Source: Nansenia antarctica (Eukaryota; Chordata; Actinopteri; Argentiniformes; Microstomatidae). Taken from it: a stretch of 64,000 nt of DNA. This document shows, one piece after another, positions 10,527 to 22,347 of this stretch. The stretch lies in assembly GCA_963989245.1 (NCBI GenBank), contig OZ022349.1, forward strand, positions 32,326,393 to 32,390,392, read 5' to 3'. The position numbers and the translations under genes were made by a program. The notes below the pieces were generated by a model. The model did not search any database. It was not told where the DNA came from and saw nothing but the letters and a program-made list of their open reading frames with translations. Numbering within the stretch: position 1 is the first letter of the stretch; every line of letters begins with the position of its first letter.

Positions 10527-11119
10527 GACACAAACTTAAATGGGAAAGTTATTTTTTTTTATCAGATTGCCCCTTTAAGAGTACCTGAGTCAGACCATGC
10601 ATTGTAGCACATCTATTAACATCATTTCAAGCCCCTTCATGGCTAAACGAGTCAGTGCGTCCTTGGGTTTGAGAAAGGCTTATATAAGGCTATATAAATC
10701 TAAGATATTATTATCATTATTATTATTAGTGGTGATGGTGAGAGGTCATGAGTCAGTGGTGATGGTGAGGTCATTTTTCATGAATGCCTGTGCAGACGAG
10801 GCCTTTTCAGAGAATCTATGTCTATGAGTTCTTGGAAATGCCTTTGTGTTAATGCCCCTCAGCTCCCTCCTGTCTCTCTGTGTTAATGGAGCCCCTCAGC
10901 TCTCTGCTGTCTCTCTCCACCCTCTCTGCCTTCTCAGTGGTAGACATGAAGGCCTTTTAGACCTCATCATTCATGTCCTTTTATTGTCTCCTTGCTTATT
11001 TTGTCTACTACCATTTTGTTTATTATTATTCTATTTTGTCTACTCTTCTAACTTTTCCTCCTTTTCTTCTTCTTCTCTCTCCCCTTCTCTGCCCTCTCCT
11101 CTCCCCAAGCAGTCTGAGT
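10527..11119. other. Gene-free stretch with a LINE-tail-like motif
   Basis: At 10673-10730 GGCTTATATAAGGCTATATA followed by (TTA)n resembles a degraded fish LINE 3' end. The rest is low-complexity, pyrimidine-rich near 11040-11110. ORFs at 10597 and 10846 show no domain. Confidence 0.4.
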
Positions 11120-11810
11120 CTGTCTGTCTGTCTGTCTGAGTCTGTCTGTCTGTCTGTCTGTCTGTTGCCTGTCTGTCCCTACCGTCCTGTACACTCTGTC
11201 TGTCTGTCTGTCTGAGTCTGTCTGTCTGTCCCTACTGTTCTGTACACTCTGTCTGTCTGTCTGTCTTTACTGTCCTGTACCCCCTGTCTGTCTGTCTGTC
11301 TTTACTGTCCTGTACCCCCTGTCTGTCTGTCTGTATGTCCCTACTGTCCTATACCCTCTGTCTGTCTGTCTGTCCCTACTGTCCTGTACACTCCGTCTGT
11401 CTGTCTGTCCCTAGTGTCCTGTACACTCTGTCTGTCTGTCTGTCTGTATGTCCCTACTCTCCTGTACCCTCTGTCTGTCTGTCTGTCCCTACTGTCCTGT
11501 ACACTCTGTCTGTCTGTCTGTCTGTCCCTAGTGTCCTGTACACTCTGTCTGTCTGTCTGTCTGTCCCTAGTGTCCTGTACACTCTGTCTGTCTGTCCCTA
11601 CTGTCCTGTACACTCTGTATGTCTGTCTGTCTGTCTGTCCCTACTGTCCTGTACACTCTGTCTGTCTGTCTGTCTGTCCCTACTGTCCTGTCCACTCTGT
11701 CTGTCTGTCTGTCCTTACTGTCTGTCTGTCTGTCTGTCTGTTGCTACTGTCCTGTACACTCTGTCTGTCTGTCTGTCTGCCTGTCTGAGTCTGTCCCTGT
11801 CTCTGTCCTG
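11120..11810. repeat. Higher-order (CTGT)n minisatellite, 45-55 bp unit
   Basis: (CTGT)3-6 alternates with CCCTACTGTCCTGTACACT. About 12 higher-order units are visible. The 170-codon translation across it (SVCLSVPTVLYTL) is an artefact. Confidence 0.94.
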
Positions 11811-11865
11811 TACACATGGGCATAACAGGTGCAGGTGCCAGGACTAAAGCCAATGCAATTATCTA

Positions 11866-12245
11866 TGTTCAGTTACCTACGTTCAATTACCTACATTCAT
11901 TTACCTACGTTTAACTACCTACATTCAACTACCTACATTCAACTACCTACATTCAACTACCTACATTCAACTACCTATATTCAACTACCTACATTCAACT
12001 ACCTACATTCAATTACCTACATTCAATTACCTACATTCATTTACCTACGTTCAACTACCTACATTCAACTACCTACATTCAACTACCTACATTCAACTAC
12101 CTACATTCAATTACCTACGTTCAACTACCGACATTCAACAACCTACATTCAACTACCTACATTCAACTACCTACATTCAACTACCTACATTCATTTACCC
12201 ACGTTCAACTACCTACATTCAATTACCTATGTTTAATTGCCTACG
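11866..12245. repeat. 14-bp minisatellite CCTACATTCAACTA
   Basis: About 27 copies with A/T and C/T variants (ATTCATTTACC, GTTCAATTACC). Three units make 42 bp, so all frames stay open. Confidence 0.95.
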
Positions 12246-12452
12246 CTCCAGCAATTATACCAGAGGTGGGGGAGAAAGGAGGTTACATGGTAACATTGAC
12301 AAATGAGCATGTTCCGTGTCCAGCTTTGTACTGATGTTGTACTTGTAATGTCAGTTTCTGTTCCAGCAACAACAACCAACTGTCTTCCTTCTCTGCTCTC
12401 CCGACATGGACGCTACTGTGCTGGATCAACCTGCGGTCGCTCTCGCTGACAC

Positions 12453-13211
12453 TAGGGCTTAGTTCACACGGCAAGTCTTGATGCTCAATTCCGAATTCTT
12501 ACACAGATCCGATTTTTTTAGTTTGGCAGTTCACATCACTTTTAAAATGTGACCTATATTTGACCTACATTGACTCACGTGTGAACATTCCATGGCCCTA
12601 AACAGACCTGCATGTGCAGAAGGACAATAACAATGACGTCAGGATGTCACGCGCAGCGCACTGTTTACAGAAGTAACCATGGATAACATGATAATGTTAC
12701 AACCGGTTTCATTTTCAAGTTTTTGTGCAGCGGAAGCCGGCAAAGATATGAGCAAATGGTTGCTCATATCAGGTTGTCGTCCATGTTCATGTTCATGTTC
12801 ATTCTGTAGTTACCGCCAAGGAAACGGCGCAGAATTGTGATGATTGTCTCTGTTGCACTAGAGTGACGTAAAAGTCGCATTCAACGCGACATGACAGTTC
12901 AGACGGCGGGCGTGTTGCTAAATATCAGACATGTATCCAATATAACACCACCTCTGAACACGACACAGGTCGGATTTAAAAAAGTCCGATTTGACGTGAC
13001 TTGCGCTGTTCACACGGTCATGCATAAATCAGACCTGAGTGGCATGTCGGCAAAAACGTCATATTTGGGTGACATTTCAGATTTGGGTGACATATCAGAT
13101 TTGGGAGACATTTCAGATTTGGGTGACATTTCAGATTTGGGTGACATTTCAGATTTGGGTGACATTTAGATTTGGGTGGGGACATTTCACTGCCATGTGA
13201 ACGAGGCCTAG
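12453..13211 (-). mobile_element. MITE family A, copy 2, with subterminal expansion
   Basis: Reverse-oriented relative of 4923-5790. It begins TAGGGCTTAGTTCACACGGC and ends CACTGCCATGTGAACGAGGC. The interior matches copy 1 (GCGCACTGTTTACA, CAAGTTTTTGTGCAGCGGAA) without the nested LINE tail and short MITE. An 18-bp unit near the right terminus has expanded (13062-13176). Confidence 0.75.
13062..13176. repeat. 18-bp tandem expansion inside MITE A copy 2
   Basis: About six copies of ATTTCAGATTTGGGTGAC. It derives from the element's own subterminal GGGTCACATTTCACT-like sequence, seen once in copy 1. Confidence 0.85.
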
Positions 13212-13253
13212 TAGACATGAGACGCTCTGGGGGAAGGCCACAGCCTGACGCGA

Positions 13254-13352
13254 CCAGACATACGACCAGACATACGTGTGACCAGACATATGTGTGACCA
13301 GACATACGACCAGACATACGTGTGACCAGACATACGTGTGACCAGACATACG
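13254..13352. repeat. 11-16-bp minisatellite CAGACATACG(TGTGAC)
   Basis: About eight units of ACCAGACATACG with or without TGTG. It directly abuts MITE family C at 13353. Confidence 0.88.
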
Positions 13353-13464
13353 TTTGACAGCAGCTGGTGAAACCGGGAACAAGTTGGCAACCAATCAAAA
13401 TGTTCTGACTTTTATTGGGAAGAATTTAAATGAATGTCAAGCGGTTTCACCAGCTGCTGTCACA
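13353..13464. mobile_element. MITE family C, copy 1
   Basis: Inverted ends GACAGCAGCTGGTGAAACC and GGTTTCACCAGCTGCTGTC surround GGCAACCAATCAAAATGTTC. Related copies are at 63211-63473 and 63895-64000. Confidence 0.75.
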
Positions 13465-14288
13465 CATATAATATATACAGCAGTGGCATCATTAGGCCTG
13501 AACAAGCCACCCCCACACCGCCCCCCCCAATGAAAATCTCCGCCCCCAATGTTTCAAGACCCTAACAACGTCTCTCAACGTAATAATTCAAGATTCATGC
13601 TTTTTTATTGCCATGTGTGCCAAAAGTTTATTACATCCCATTACAAGTAGGCCTACAAGAGAGTAAAATTCATGGCAATGGAAAAAAATTAGGCAAGATA
13701 CAATTGAGCAATACAATAATAGAATGGTAAAAAATAATAATGTTGTGTCCGTGTGCATGCATTTATCATTATAGTCCATAAAGCATCTAGTGGGACTTCG
13801 GTGTAGTTCCTAATCATTTAAATTCACAGTATTATTCTACAGAAATCTACATATCAATGAATTAATCATTATTTTTGATTCCACACAACATTATCGTTCT
13901 TTACAAAAGCATTTACTTTTTCTATAATCTATTATCTCTCTAATCTCTAACAAAGCTAGCTAGCATGGGATCGCCACTGGCCCCAGAATATCATTCCTGT
14001 CAATTAGGTGCCATTCAGGTGCCAGTCACACACCTGTGACTGACATACACCTGCCAGCACTTGAAGCTAAAAACGAGAGTGAATACCAACAGAAGAATAT
14101 TGCAGGGGATATTGGCAAAACATTTTGGGCCGCTACCCACACGTATAGCTGTGTTACTCATTCCACGAATGCATGATCCTTACAAGTTGTACCTCGTTGT
14201 AAAGGTGACTAATCAGGCTTTCCAACGATATAACATACAATACCAATTGGTATTATTAAAGGGGAGGAAGAATCGACTGTGAACCAAC
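13465..14288. other. Stretch with no recognised feature
   Basis: A+T-rich DNA with a C-rich patch at 13508-13553. The short ORFs at 13588 (-) and 14061 (+) show no domain or repeat relationship and are not called. Confidence 0.5.
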
Positions 14289-14970
14289 TGCGAACCAGTG
14301 AGCCTCACTAGAACACACCACAGAACCACTAGAACACACCACAGAACCAGTAGAACACACCACAGAACCAGTGAGCCTCACTAGAACACACCACAGAACC
14401 AGTGAGCCTCACTAGAACACACCACAGAACCACTAGAACACACCACAGAACCAGTAGAACACACCACAGAACCAGTGAGCCTCACTAGAACACACCACAG
14501 AACCAGTGAGCCTCACTAGAACACACCACAGAACCAGTAGAACACACCACAGAACCAGTGAGCCTCACTAGAACACACCACGGAACCAGTGAGCCTCACT
14601 AGAACACACCACAGAACCAGTAGAACACACCACAGAACCAGTAGAACACACCACAGAACCAGTGAGCCTCACTAGAACACACCACAGAACCAGTAGAACA
14701 CACCACAGAACCAGTGAGCCTCACTAGAACACACCACAGAACCAGTGAGCCTCACTAGAACACACCACAGAACCAGTAGAACACACCACAGAACCACTAG
14801 AACACACCACAGAACCAGTGAGCCTCACTAGAACACACCACAGAACCACTAGAACACACCACAGAACCACTAGAACACACCACAGAACCAGTGAGCCTCA
14901 CTAGAACACACCACAGAACCAGTAGAACACACCACAGAACCAGTGAGCCTCACTAGAACACACCACAGGC
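14289..14970. repeat. Compound minisatellite of 21- and 31-bp units
   Basis: Two unit types share AGAACACACCACAGAACCA; the longer form adds GTGAGCCTCACT. They are interspersed irregularly over about 26 units. GTGAGCCTCAC is itself an 11-bp near-palindrome. Confidence 0.93.
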
Positions 14971-15187
14971 TGGAGACTCACATCAAAGACCCGTTGACAC
15001 TACCCTAACACAGCAGACATGACACAAAGCCTTACACAGACTGACACAGCACTCACACCAATTTGGTTTACGTCTCTGAACTGTATGTTCATCATTAGCA
15101 CAATAAAGCACTATGGAACCCTCTGGGTGAAAAGTGAACAGCCTTAGACCTTGTAGCCTCTTCCTGTTAGTTCCCATGTCCCCCCTG

Positions 15188-15191
<4 letters not shown>

Positions 15192-15280
<89 letters not shown>
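15192..15280. repeat. (GT)n microsatellite
   Basis: About 44 GT dinucleotides with one GGGT interruption. His/Thr ORFs on the minus strand are artefacts. Confidence 0.95.
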
Positions 15281-15282
<2 letters not shown>

Positions 15283-15580
15283 GCTGGGATAAAGCATAGC
15301 CCCTGTGGTGCAGCTAACCGTAAGAAGGCTAATGAGTGAAAGTTCTCACACTGATCAAAGCGTCGTACAATGACCTCTGAAGCGGGCGTTTCAGTAAGTC
15401 CCTCTCCTCTCGTTCCAGCGGACACACGGTGTGTGAGTGTTAGCTTCCAGACCAGGTGTGTTGACATGTAGTATTTTGGAACATGTTTTCCTTTGGTTAA
15501 ACACATGGATACCAGTCTGGGGGCATTATTACATTTGTTTTGTTTTTAAGATGGTTTTAAAACATTTCTGCTTTATTGGG
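15281..15580. other. Stretch with no recognised feature
   Basis: Unremarkable sequence between two tandem arrays. Nothing recognised. Confidence 0.5.
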
Positions 15581-15582
15581 AT

Positions 15583-16443
15583 AGAGACAGTAGAGATTGA
15601 CAGGAAGGATGGGTGAGAGAGAGAGAGGAGGATAGAGACAGTAGAGACTGACAGGAAGGATGGGTGAGAGAGAGAGAGAGAGAGGAGGATAGAGACAGTA
15701 GAGACTGACAGGAAGGATGGGTGAGAGAGAGAGGAGGATAGAGACAGTAGAGATTGACAGGAAGGATGTGTGAGAGAGAGAGATAGAGACAGTAGAGATT
15801 GACAGGAAGGATGGGTGAGTGAGAGAGAGAGAGGAGGATAGAGACAGTAGAGATTGACAGGAAGGATGGGTGAGAGAGAGAGAGAGAGAGAGGATAGAGA
15901 CAGTAGAGACTGACAGGAAGGATGGGTGAGAGAGAGAGAGGAGGATAGAGACAGTAGAGATTGACAGGAAGGATGGGTGAGAGAGAGAGAGAGAGAGGAT
16001 AGAGACAGTAGAGATTGACAGGAAGGATGGGTGAGAGAGAGAGGAGGATAGAGACAGTAGAGATTGACAGGAAGGATGGGTGAGAGAGAGGAGGATAGAG
16101 ATAGTAGAGACTGACAGGAAGGATGGGTGAGATAGAGAGAGGAGGATAGAGACAGTAGAGATTGACAGGAAGGATGGGTGAGAGAGAGAGAGGAGGATAG
16201 AGACAGTAGAGATTGACAGGAAGGATGGGTCAGAGAGAGAGAGAGAGGATAGAGACAGTAGAGATTGACAGGAAGGATGGGTGTAGAGAGAGGAGGATAG
16301 AGACAGTAGAGATTGACAGGAAGGATGGGTCAGAGAGAGAGAGAGGATAGAGACAGTATAGATTGACAGGAAGGATGGGTGAGAGAGAGGAGGATAGAGA
16401 CAGTAGAGATTGACAGGAAGGATGGGTGAGAGAGAGAGAGAGA
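15583..16443. repeat. About 50-bp minisatellite, roughly 17 copies
   Basis: Unit GATAGAGACAGTAGAGATTG, then ACAGGAAGGATGGGTGAGAG and a variable (AG)n. The AG tract length varies from unit to unit. A 320-codon translation on the minus strand (SLYCLYPPLSLS) is an artefact of the period. Confidence 0.95.
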
Positions 16444-16537
16444 TGACAGGTGATAGATTTGAGGCAATGGACAAGAAATACATATTCAACCAATAACTAC
16501 TTGTATCATTGCAGGACACAGTGTGTTATTTACACAT

Positions 16538-16547
16538 ACACATATAC

Positions 16548-16611
<64 letters not shown>

Positions 16612-16683
16612 ACAGACACACACAAACACAAACACAGACACACACACACCCACACATATGCACACACACACACACACATGCAT

Positions 16684-16750
<67 letters not shown>

Positions 16751-16766
16751 CACACACACACAGACA

Positions 16767-16815
<49 letters not shown>
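16538..16815. repeat. (CA)n microsatellite, compound
   Basis: Long CA tract with CAGACA, CAAACA and CATGCATG interruptions. Confidence 0.95.
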
Positions 16816-16819
<4 letters not shown>

Positions 16820-16981
16820 TACAAGCATCAATTAGACTCTGAGAAAAGTGAAGGTTGTCTGAGCATGGAATGATTGATTATATTAATCTTCCCTCACTAT
16901 AGAAGAGACAGCCATGGCCACCCCTGTACATTCCATACCTTAGCCCAACCATCAGCTGTCTAGAACACACTGAACCCTGGG

Positions 16982-17475
16982 TGTTGCGGCTGGGCCTCCA
17001 CACGCGTCCTCCCCCGCCCCCACAGCTCGAGCACCCGCCCCCACAGCTCGAGCACAGCGTGCTCTCCGCCGCAGGTGAGGCTTGTCCCCACTAATTAGAT
17101 CATCAGCCAAACCTGCACACCTGTCTCCACTCCCAATCAACCCTCTGTCTACATCTACCCTGGACTTCCCTTCACTCATCGTCAGTTCTTCCCTAAGAAT
17201 GGCCTGGCAAGTATTATCTGTTACCAGTCGTGTACTTAGCCCTCAAGACTATTATTGTGATTATCGTATTAGCCTACTGTAGAGACTTACTCTTTTTCTC
17301 TGTTCCTCTACAGCTCACGCCAGCCACTACCCCAGCCCGCCAGGCTGAAACCCCCGGACTCATCTTCCCTGTTTTTCCACCCCCCCTTTCACTGTAAATA
17401 AATACCCTACGGGGCTTCACAGTATTCCGTCTCCATTGTCGTGTTCTTGAGCCCCCTCGCCCCCGTGTCTTAACA
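16982..17475. mobile_element. Solo LTR with 6-bp target-site duplication
   Basis: 494 bp running from TGTTGCGGCTGGGCC to GTGTCTTAACA, with canonical TG...CA ends. CCTGGG occurs directly before (16976-16981) and after (17476-17481), consistent with a TSD. AATAAA lies at 17397-17402, about 80 bp before the end. An 18-bp GCCCCCACAGCTCGAGCA unit is duplicated at 17016-17055. Orientation is plus by the polyadenylation signal. No internal sequence remains, so the family cannot be named. Confidence 0.75.
17397..17402 (+). promoter_or_regulatory. LTR polyadenylation signal AATAAA
   Basis: Canonical hexamer within the solo LTR, followed by a T/G-containing stretch. Confidence 0.5.
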
Positions 17476-17534
17476 CCTGGGTACAATACTAAACAGCTCT
17501 TTAATTGTTCACATTGAAGAAAAGGCGCCGGAAA

Positions 17535-17652
17535 AGACACATGCTGTGCCACATAATATCATATATAATATACCATCTGAATGGTATAAAGACATACATG
17601 CTGTGCCACATAATATCATATATAATATACCATCTGAATGGCAGCATGCCTC
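17535..17652. repeat. 61-bp tandem duplication
   Basis: Two copies of CATGCTGTGCCACATAATAT, then CATATATAATATACCATCTG. Too few copies for an array. It precedes the large palindrome. Confidence 0.85.
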
Positions 17653-17876
17653 ATCGTTAGAAAAGCTGTTTACTGCCAGTGAACACACATGTCAATACAT
17701 GTCAGCCTTCCAGTTTACAGCATCATAAAATGTGCTTATTGGATCGTGTGTGATGTCAAATCCTGAAGACCCGGCAGAGGAAAATAATCTATTAAAAAAT
17801 CATAATATATATAATATAATATTTGGTAGGGAGAATGTGGACATGAAACGGGCCAAAGAGCAATGAAAACAGGTCT

Positions 17877-20800
17877 CAGTTTGTCGCTTCTTATCCACCT
17901 CATTTTTCTGGTTTTCTGCTCGAAATGACATGCCCACAGTGAATATAGAATATCTCCACAATCACAAGGGCCTTCATAATTATCTTGTTATCAAATGAAA
18001 GCTAACACCTGTGGGGTGGCTGTAGAAGTGTCAGAATCAAAATATATGTTACTGTGTCAGAGTAAATAGAGCTAGAACATTATAAAACATCTCAAATTCA
18101 GCTTTTACAGTGAATATCACCTTGGAAACCTGATGACCAAGCCCAAGGCAGACCACAGAGAGAAGATTGAGGAATGCTTCCTGAGCAACGACTCCAGGCG
18201 GATGTGGCAGGGGGTTCAGCACATGACAAACTTCAGAGCCAACAGGCTCACAGCCGCAGAGGACGACCCCCTGCTGGCGGAAAAGCTGAACTCCTTCTAC
18301 GCCCGGTTCGACGAGGGGCGTACGGAGGTAACCACAACACAAACACCACTTTCTCCAGCTCTCAGCAGCCTCACCCTCACAGAGCATGAATTGAGACGCG
18401 TGCTGAAGGCGGTGGACCCCAGGAAAGCCTCGGGGCCGGATGGCGTCCTGGGACGGGTGCTGAGGGACTGCGCCGACCAGCTGGCCGGGGTTTTCACCAA
18501 CATCTTCAACCAGTCCCTGTCCCAGGCCACCATCCCACCCTGCCTGAAAACCTCAACTATCATCCCAGTCCCGAAGAAAAGCACGGTGAGCTGCCTAAAC
18601 GACTACCGCCCGGTGGCACTCACACCAATCATCATGAAGTGCTTCGAGAAACTAGTCCGGGCCCACATACTCACACGCCTCCCGCCCAACCTGGATCCAT
18701 ACCAGTTCGCCTACAGAGCCCACAGGTCCACAGAGGACGCCATCGCGACGACTCTCCACGCCACTCTATCCCACCTGGAGAGGGGAAACAGCTACGCGAC
18801 TGCTCTTTGTGGACTTCAGCTCTGCCTTCAACACCATCCTTCCAGACAGGCTAGTGACCAAACTACTAGACCTGGGACTATCACACTCTATATGTGCATG
18901 GATCAAGGACTTCCTGACCGACCGCCCCCAGAGGGTGCGGGTGGGCTCCCACACCTCCACAGCCCTCAGACTCAGCACTGGGTCCCCCCAGGGCTGCGTG
19001 CTAAGCCCCATCCTCTACAACCTCTACACCTACGACTTCACCCCTGTCCACCCCAGCAACTCCATCGTAAAGTTTGCAGACGACACCACCGTGGTGGGCT
19101 GCATCTCGGGGGGGGGACGAGGCGGCGTACAAGGATGAGGTAGAGCAACTGAGCAAGCTGTGCAAGGTTAACAACCTGCTGCTGAACAAGTCAAAGACCC
19201 AGGAAATCATCGTGGACTTCAGGAGGAAAAAGTCTGAGATCCAGCCCCTGCTCATCGACGGAGAGAGCGTGGAGAGAGTCTCAACCCTCCGATTCCTGGG
19301 GGTGCACATACAGGATGACCTGTCCTGGAAGAACAACACAACAGCCACCATCAAGAAGGCACAACAGCGGCTCTACATCCTGAGAGTCCTCAGGAAGGAA
19401 CACATCAAGCAGGAGATAATGGTGGCCTACTACCGCGGCGCAGTGGAGAGCATCCTCACCTACGGCATCTGCAACTGGTTCTCCAGCTGCACAACCGCGG
19501 AGAGAAATGCGCTACAGAGAGTCGTGAGAACAGCCCAGAAGATCACCGGCGCCCCCCTCCCCTCTCTGGAAGAGCTGTACAACACACGCTGTCTCAGGAA
19601 GGCCTCCAAGATCTCCAGAGACCCAACCCACCCTGGGTACGAACACTTTACCCGGCTGCCCTCGAAAAGGCGGTACAGGACCATGGCCGCAAGGACAAAC
19701 AGACTGAAGCACAGCTTCTACCCCAGGGCCATCCAGGCCCTGAACACAGCAAAGACCTAGGTTCTGGGCCCTGGACAGTCTGGACGGATTGATGGCAGCT
19801 GCTGGACTGAAAAAATCAGGTGTAGTGCTGAGGCACAAATATGTACATTTCTAGCCTGCAAACTGCGACACTTCAAATGAATGTGCAATAACACTAATGT
19901 GCAATATGACAACCCTAATCGTCTATCTGTACAGTATAGTATAGTGGATAGTGTACATAGCCTTTATTTATGTAAACCAGCTCCTTCCCTTCTTGTGTTT
20001 TTTTTTTGTTTTTTTTCTTTCCTAGCACCAGGGGAGCCACCCCTCCTAAATGTCGTTGTTTGGTACCTGTACTATAGCATTGACAATAAAGACCATTCAT
20101 TCATTCATTCAAATCATCTAGGAATCAGTACTCCAGGGTCTTATTAGTACTTGTGCCAAAGTCGATGCTAGTAATGTGAGCAAATGCAACTTTGTACCTG
20201 TTTTAGTACAGGTATGTTTAGGCGGACACCAAATTTGGATATGTTTAGGCCATTTGGAGATATTTTGGCACCATCTGTGCCATTTGACCTTTCTCATGTA
20301 TCAGATTATTTTTTTGGGGGGGGGGATTTTTTTGGGTTGGCCGACCAATGGTATGGAAATTCAGCGTTGAAACCGGACATGACACATTCTCCAGTTGGAG
20401 AAAACTGGAAGTGACTTCGGCCGTGTTTACCGTCTCGGAAACAAAATGGTGGCATCGTATAGCATGCAAAGTTGTGAAAAAAATGTGATATCGATGAAGA
20501 GAATTGATCGAGGTAAGCTCTTTATATCACTTCAGATCCACCTGTGGGTCCGTTGGATCAGAAAAGGTTTCTTCTTATCCACGGACCCAGATGGGCAGAT
20601 GGGCATCCGAAGTGATATAAAGAGTTTACCTCGATCAATTCTCTTCATCGATATCACATTTTTTTCACAATTTTGCATGCTATACGATGCCACATTTTCC
20701 CCCCCGAGACGGTAAACACGGCCTAAGTCACATCCAGTTTTCTCCAACTGGAGAATGTGTCATGTCCGGTTTCAACGCCAAATTTCCATACCATTGGTCG

Positions 20801-21311
20801 GCCAACCCAAAAAATAAAAAAATAAAAATAAAAATCTGATACATGAGAAAGGTCAACGGTCAAAGATGGTGCCAAAATATCTCCAAATGGCCTAAACATA
20901 TAGGTGTCCGCCTAAACATACCTGTACTAAAACAGGTACAAAGTTGCATTTGCTCACATTACTAGCATCAACTTTGGCACAAGTACTAATAAGACCCTGG
21001 AGTACTGATTCCTAGATGATTTGGGCTTGGTTATCAGGTTTCCAAGGTGATATTCACTGTAAAAGCTGTTTGTTTTTTAGGCGGAGACTGAATTTGAGAT
21101 GTTTTATAATGTTCTAGCTCTATTTGCTCTGACACAGTAACATAGATTTTGATTCTGACACTTCTACAGCCACCCCACAGGTGTTAGCTTTCATTTGATA
21201 ACAATATCATTATGAAGGCCCTTGTGATTGTGGAGATATTCTATATTCACTGTGGGCATGTCATTTCGAGCAGAAAACCAGAAAAATTAGGTGGATAAGA
21301 AGAACAAACTG
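17877..21311. mobile_element. Large palindrome (about 1.47 kb without its LINE insertion)
   Basis: Left arm 17877-18146 plus 20111-20540; right arm about 20590-21311 is its reverse complement, from CGAAGTGATATAAAGAG through to TTTCGAGCAGAAAACCAG. Arms are about 700 bp each. The roughly 50-bp centre (20540-20590) can itself fold: GGGTCCGTTGGATC / ATCCACGGACCC. The left arm is split by a LINE at 18147-20110; the uninterrupted right arm shows the target as GCCCAAATCATC. No transposase is encoded. A fold-back element or an inverted duplication would both fit. Confidence 0.85.
18147..20110 (+). pseudogene. 5'-truncated LINE (family L-B), broken reverse transcriptase
   Basis: The LINE encodes a non-LTR reverse transcriptase in three successive frames. 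Seen: KASGPDGV and LNDYRPVALT (first frame), VDFSSAFNTI, GSPQGCVLSP and FADDTTVV (second), and the thumb plus C-terminal region ending ALNTAKT, stop at 19758-19760 (third). The frame changes sit at about 18800 (loss of two bases) and at 19109-19117, where nine G residues stand where eight would keep the frame. The 3' end has ACAATAAAGACC and an (ATTC)4 tail. It inserted into the left arm of the palindrome. The first codons of the apparent ORF (from 18133) belong to the palindrome, not to the LINE. Class looks CR1/L2/Rex1-like; not further resolved. Further copies are at 48998-49611 and 50231-50591. Confidence 0.85.
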
Positions 21312-21980
21312 CCAAATAATTAAAAAACATGCTGTCCTTTATTATTAAAACAACAATCAAACAAAGTCTTTCAAAAGTCCAGGGCATGTCATCTTATTTC
21401 ACTTGGCTAGCCGGGAGCGCTCGTAGAGCGAGTCTGTCTCTTGATATGCCCCTATAATACTTACAATCTCCAGTACTGAGACATATTTGCCACCACAAGC
21501 CCAGATCTGACTCACAATTATTGTCTGCTGGCTGAGTAGGCGGGTGAGATCAAATCTGGATTAAGAAGAAAGAGAGATAGAAGAAAAAATGAATTGAAAT
21601 GAATTGTCCACCCAGAGATCCATCATCTGATGTCTTATTAGTACACGTCCTTACACTGTTTCTATGAAATGCATTTATTACTGTTTACTTTCCAAGTATA
21701 GACAAATTAACGTGCCTTAAACTAAAGTCTACTTAAGTATACATAAAAGCATGTACTGAATACCCTATTACAGGATAATTACAAAGGTTTTGTATTCTAC
21801 TGACGGTTGCTAGATAGAGATATGGAGGTATGTCTTTGCATTTTAACGGGACACATTGTGCTTGAACACAAAAGGAGAGTGAGGAGAGTATAACTGAAAT
21901 GATTTGGCCACTCAAATGGACAAATCACCCAGACCTTCCAATTCTGAACACGTCACAACTAACAATCAGTACACTGATGC
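21312..21980. other. Stretch with no recognised feature
   Basis: A+T-rich; no domain, terminal repeat or array recognised. Confidence 0.5.
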
Positions 21981-22347
21981 AGCTCTCTCTCTCTCTCCCT
22001 CTCTCTGTGTCTCTCTTTCTCAATCTGTCTCTCTCTGTCTCTCTCTGCCTGTCTCTGTCTCTCTCTCTGTTTCTCTCTCTCTCTCCCTCTCTCTGTGTCT
22101 CTCTTTCTCCATCTGTCTCTCTCTGTCTCTCTCTGCCTGTCTCTGTTTCTCTCTCTGTTTCTCTCACTCTCTCTCCCTCTCTCTCTGTGTCTCTCTTTCT
22201 CCATCTGTCTGTCTCTGTCTCTGTCTCTGTCTCTGTCTGTCTCTGTCTCTGTCTCTGTATCTGTCTCTGTCTCTCTCACTCTGTCTCTGTGTGTCTTTGT
22301 CTCTCTCTCTCTCTCTCTATCTCTCTGTCTCCCTCTGTCTCTCTCTA
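21981..22347. repeat. (TCTC/TCTG)n pyrimidine-rich microsatellite
   Basis: CTCTCTCTGTCTCTCTCTG-type tract with a superunit TCTGTGTCTCTCTTTCTC(C/A)A repeated three times. Leu/Ser-rich and Arg/Glu-rich ORFs on the two strands are artefacts. Confidence 0.94.

Noticed and set aside
11335..12245. 170- and 135-codon ORFs over 11.3-12.2 kb
   Set aside because: Caused by the (CTGT)n and 14-bp arrays; all frames are open.
14289..14970. CRISPR-like alternation of conserved and variable units
   Set aside because: Spacers are not unique, units vary in length and the organism is a vertebrate; it is a compound minisatellite.
15557..16519. 320-codon minus-strand ORF resembling a Leu/Ser-rich membrane protein
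   Set aside because: Translation of the 50-bp minisatellite; hydrophobicity comes from its (AG)n tract.
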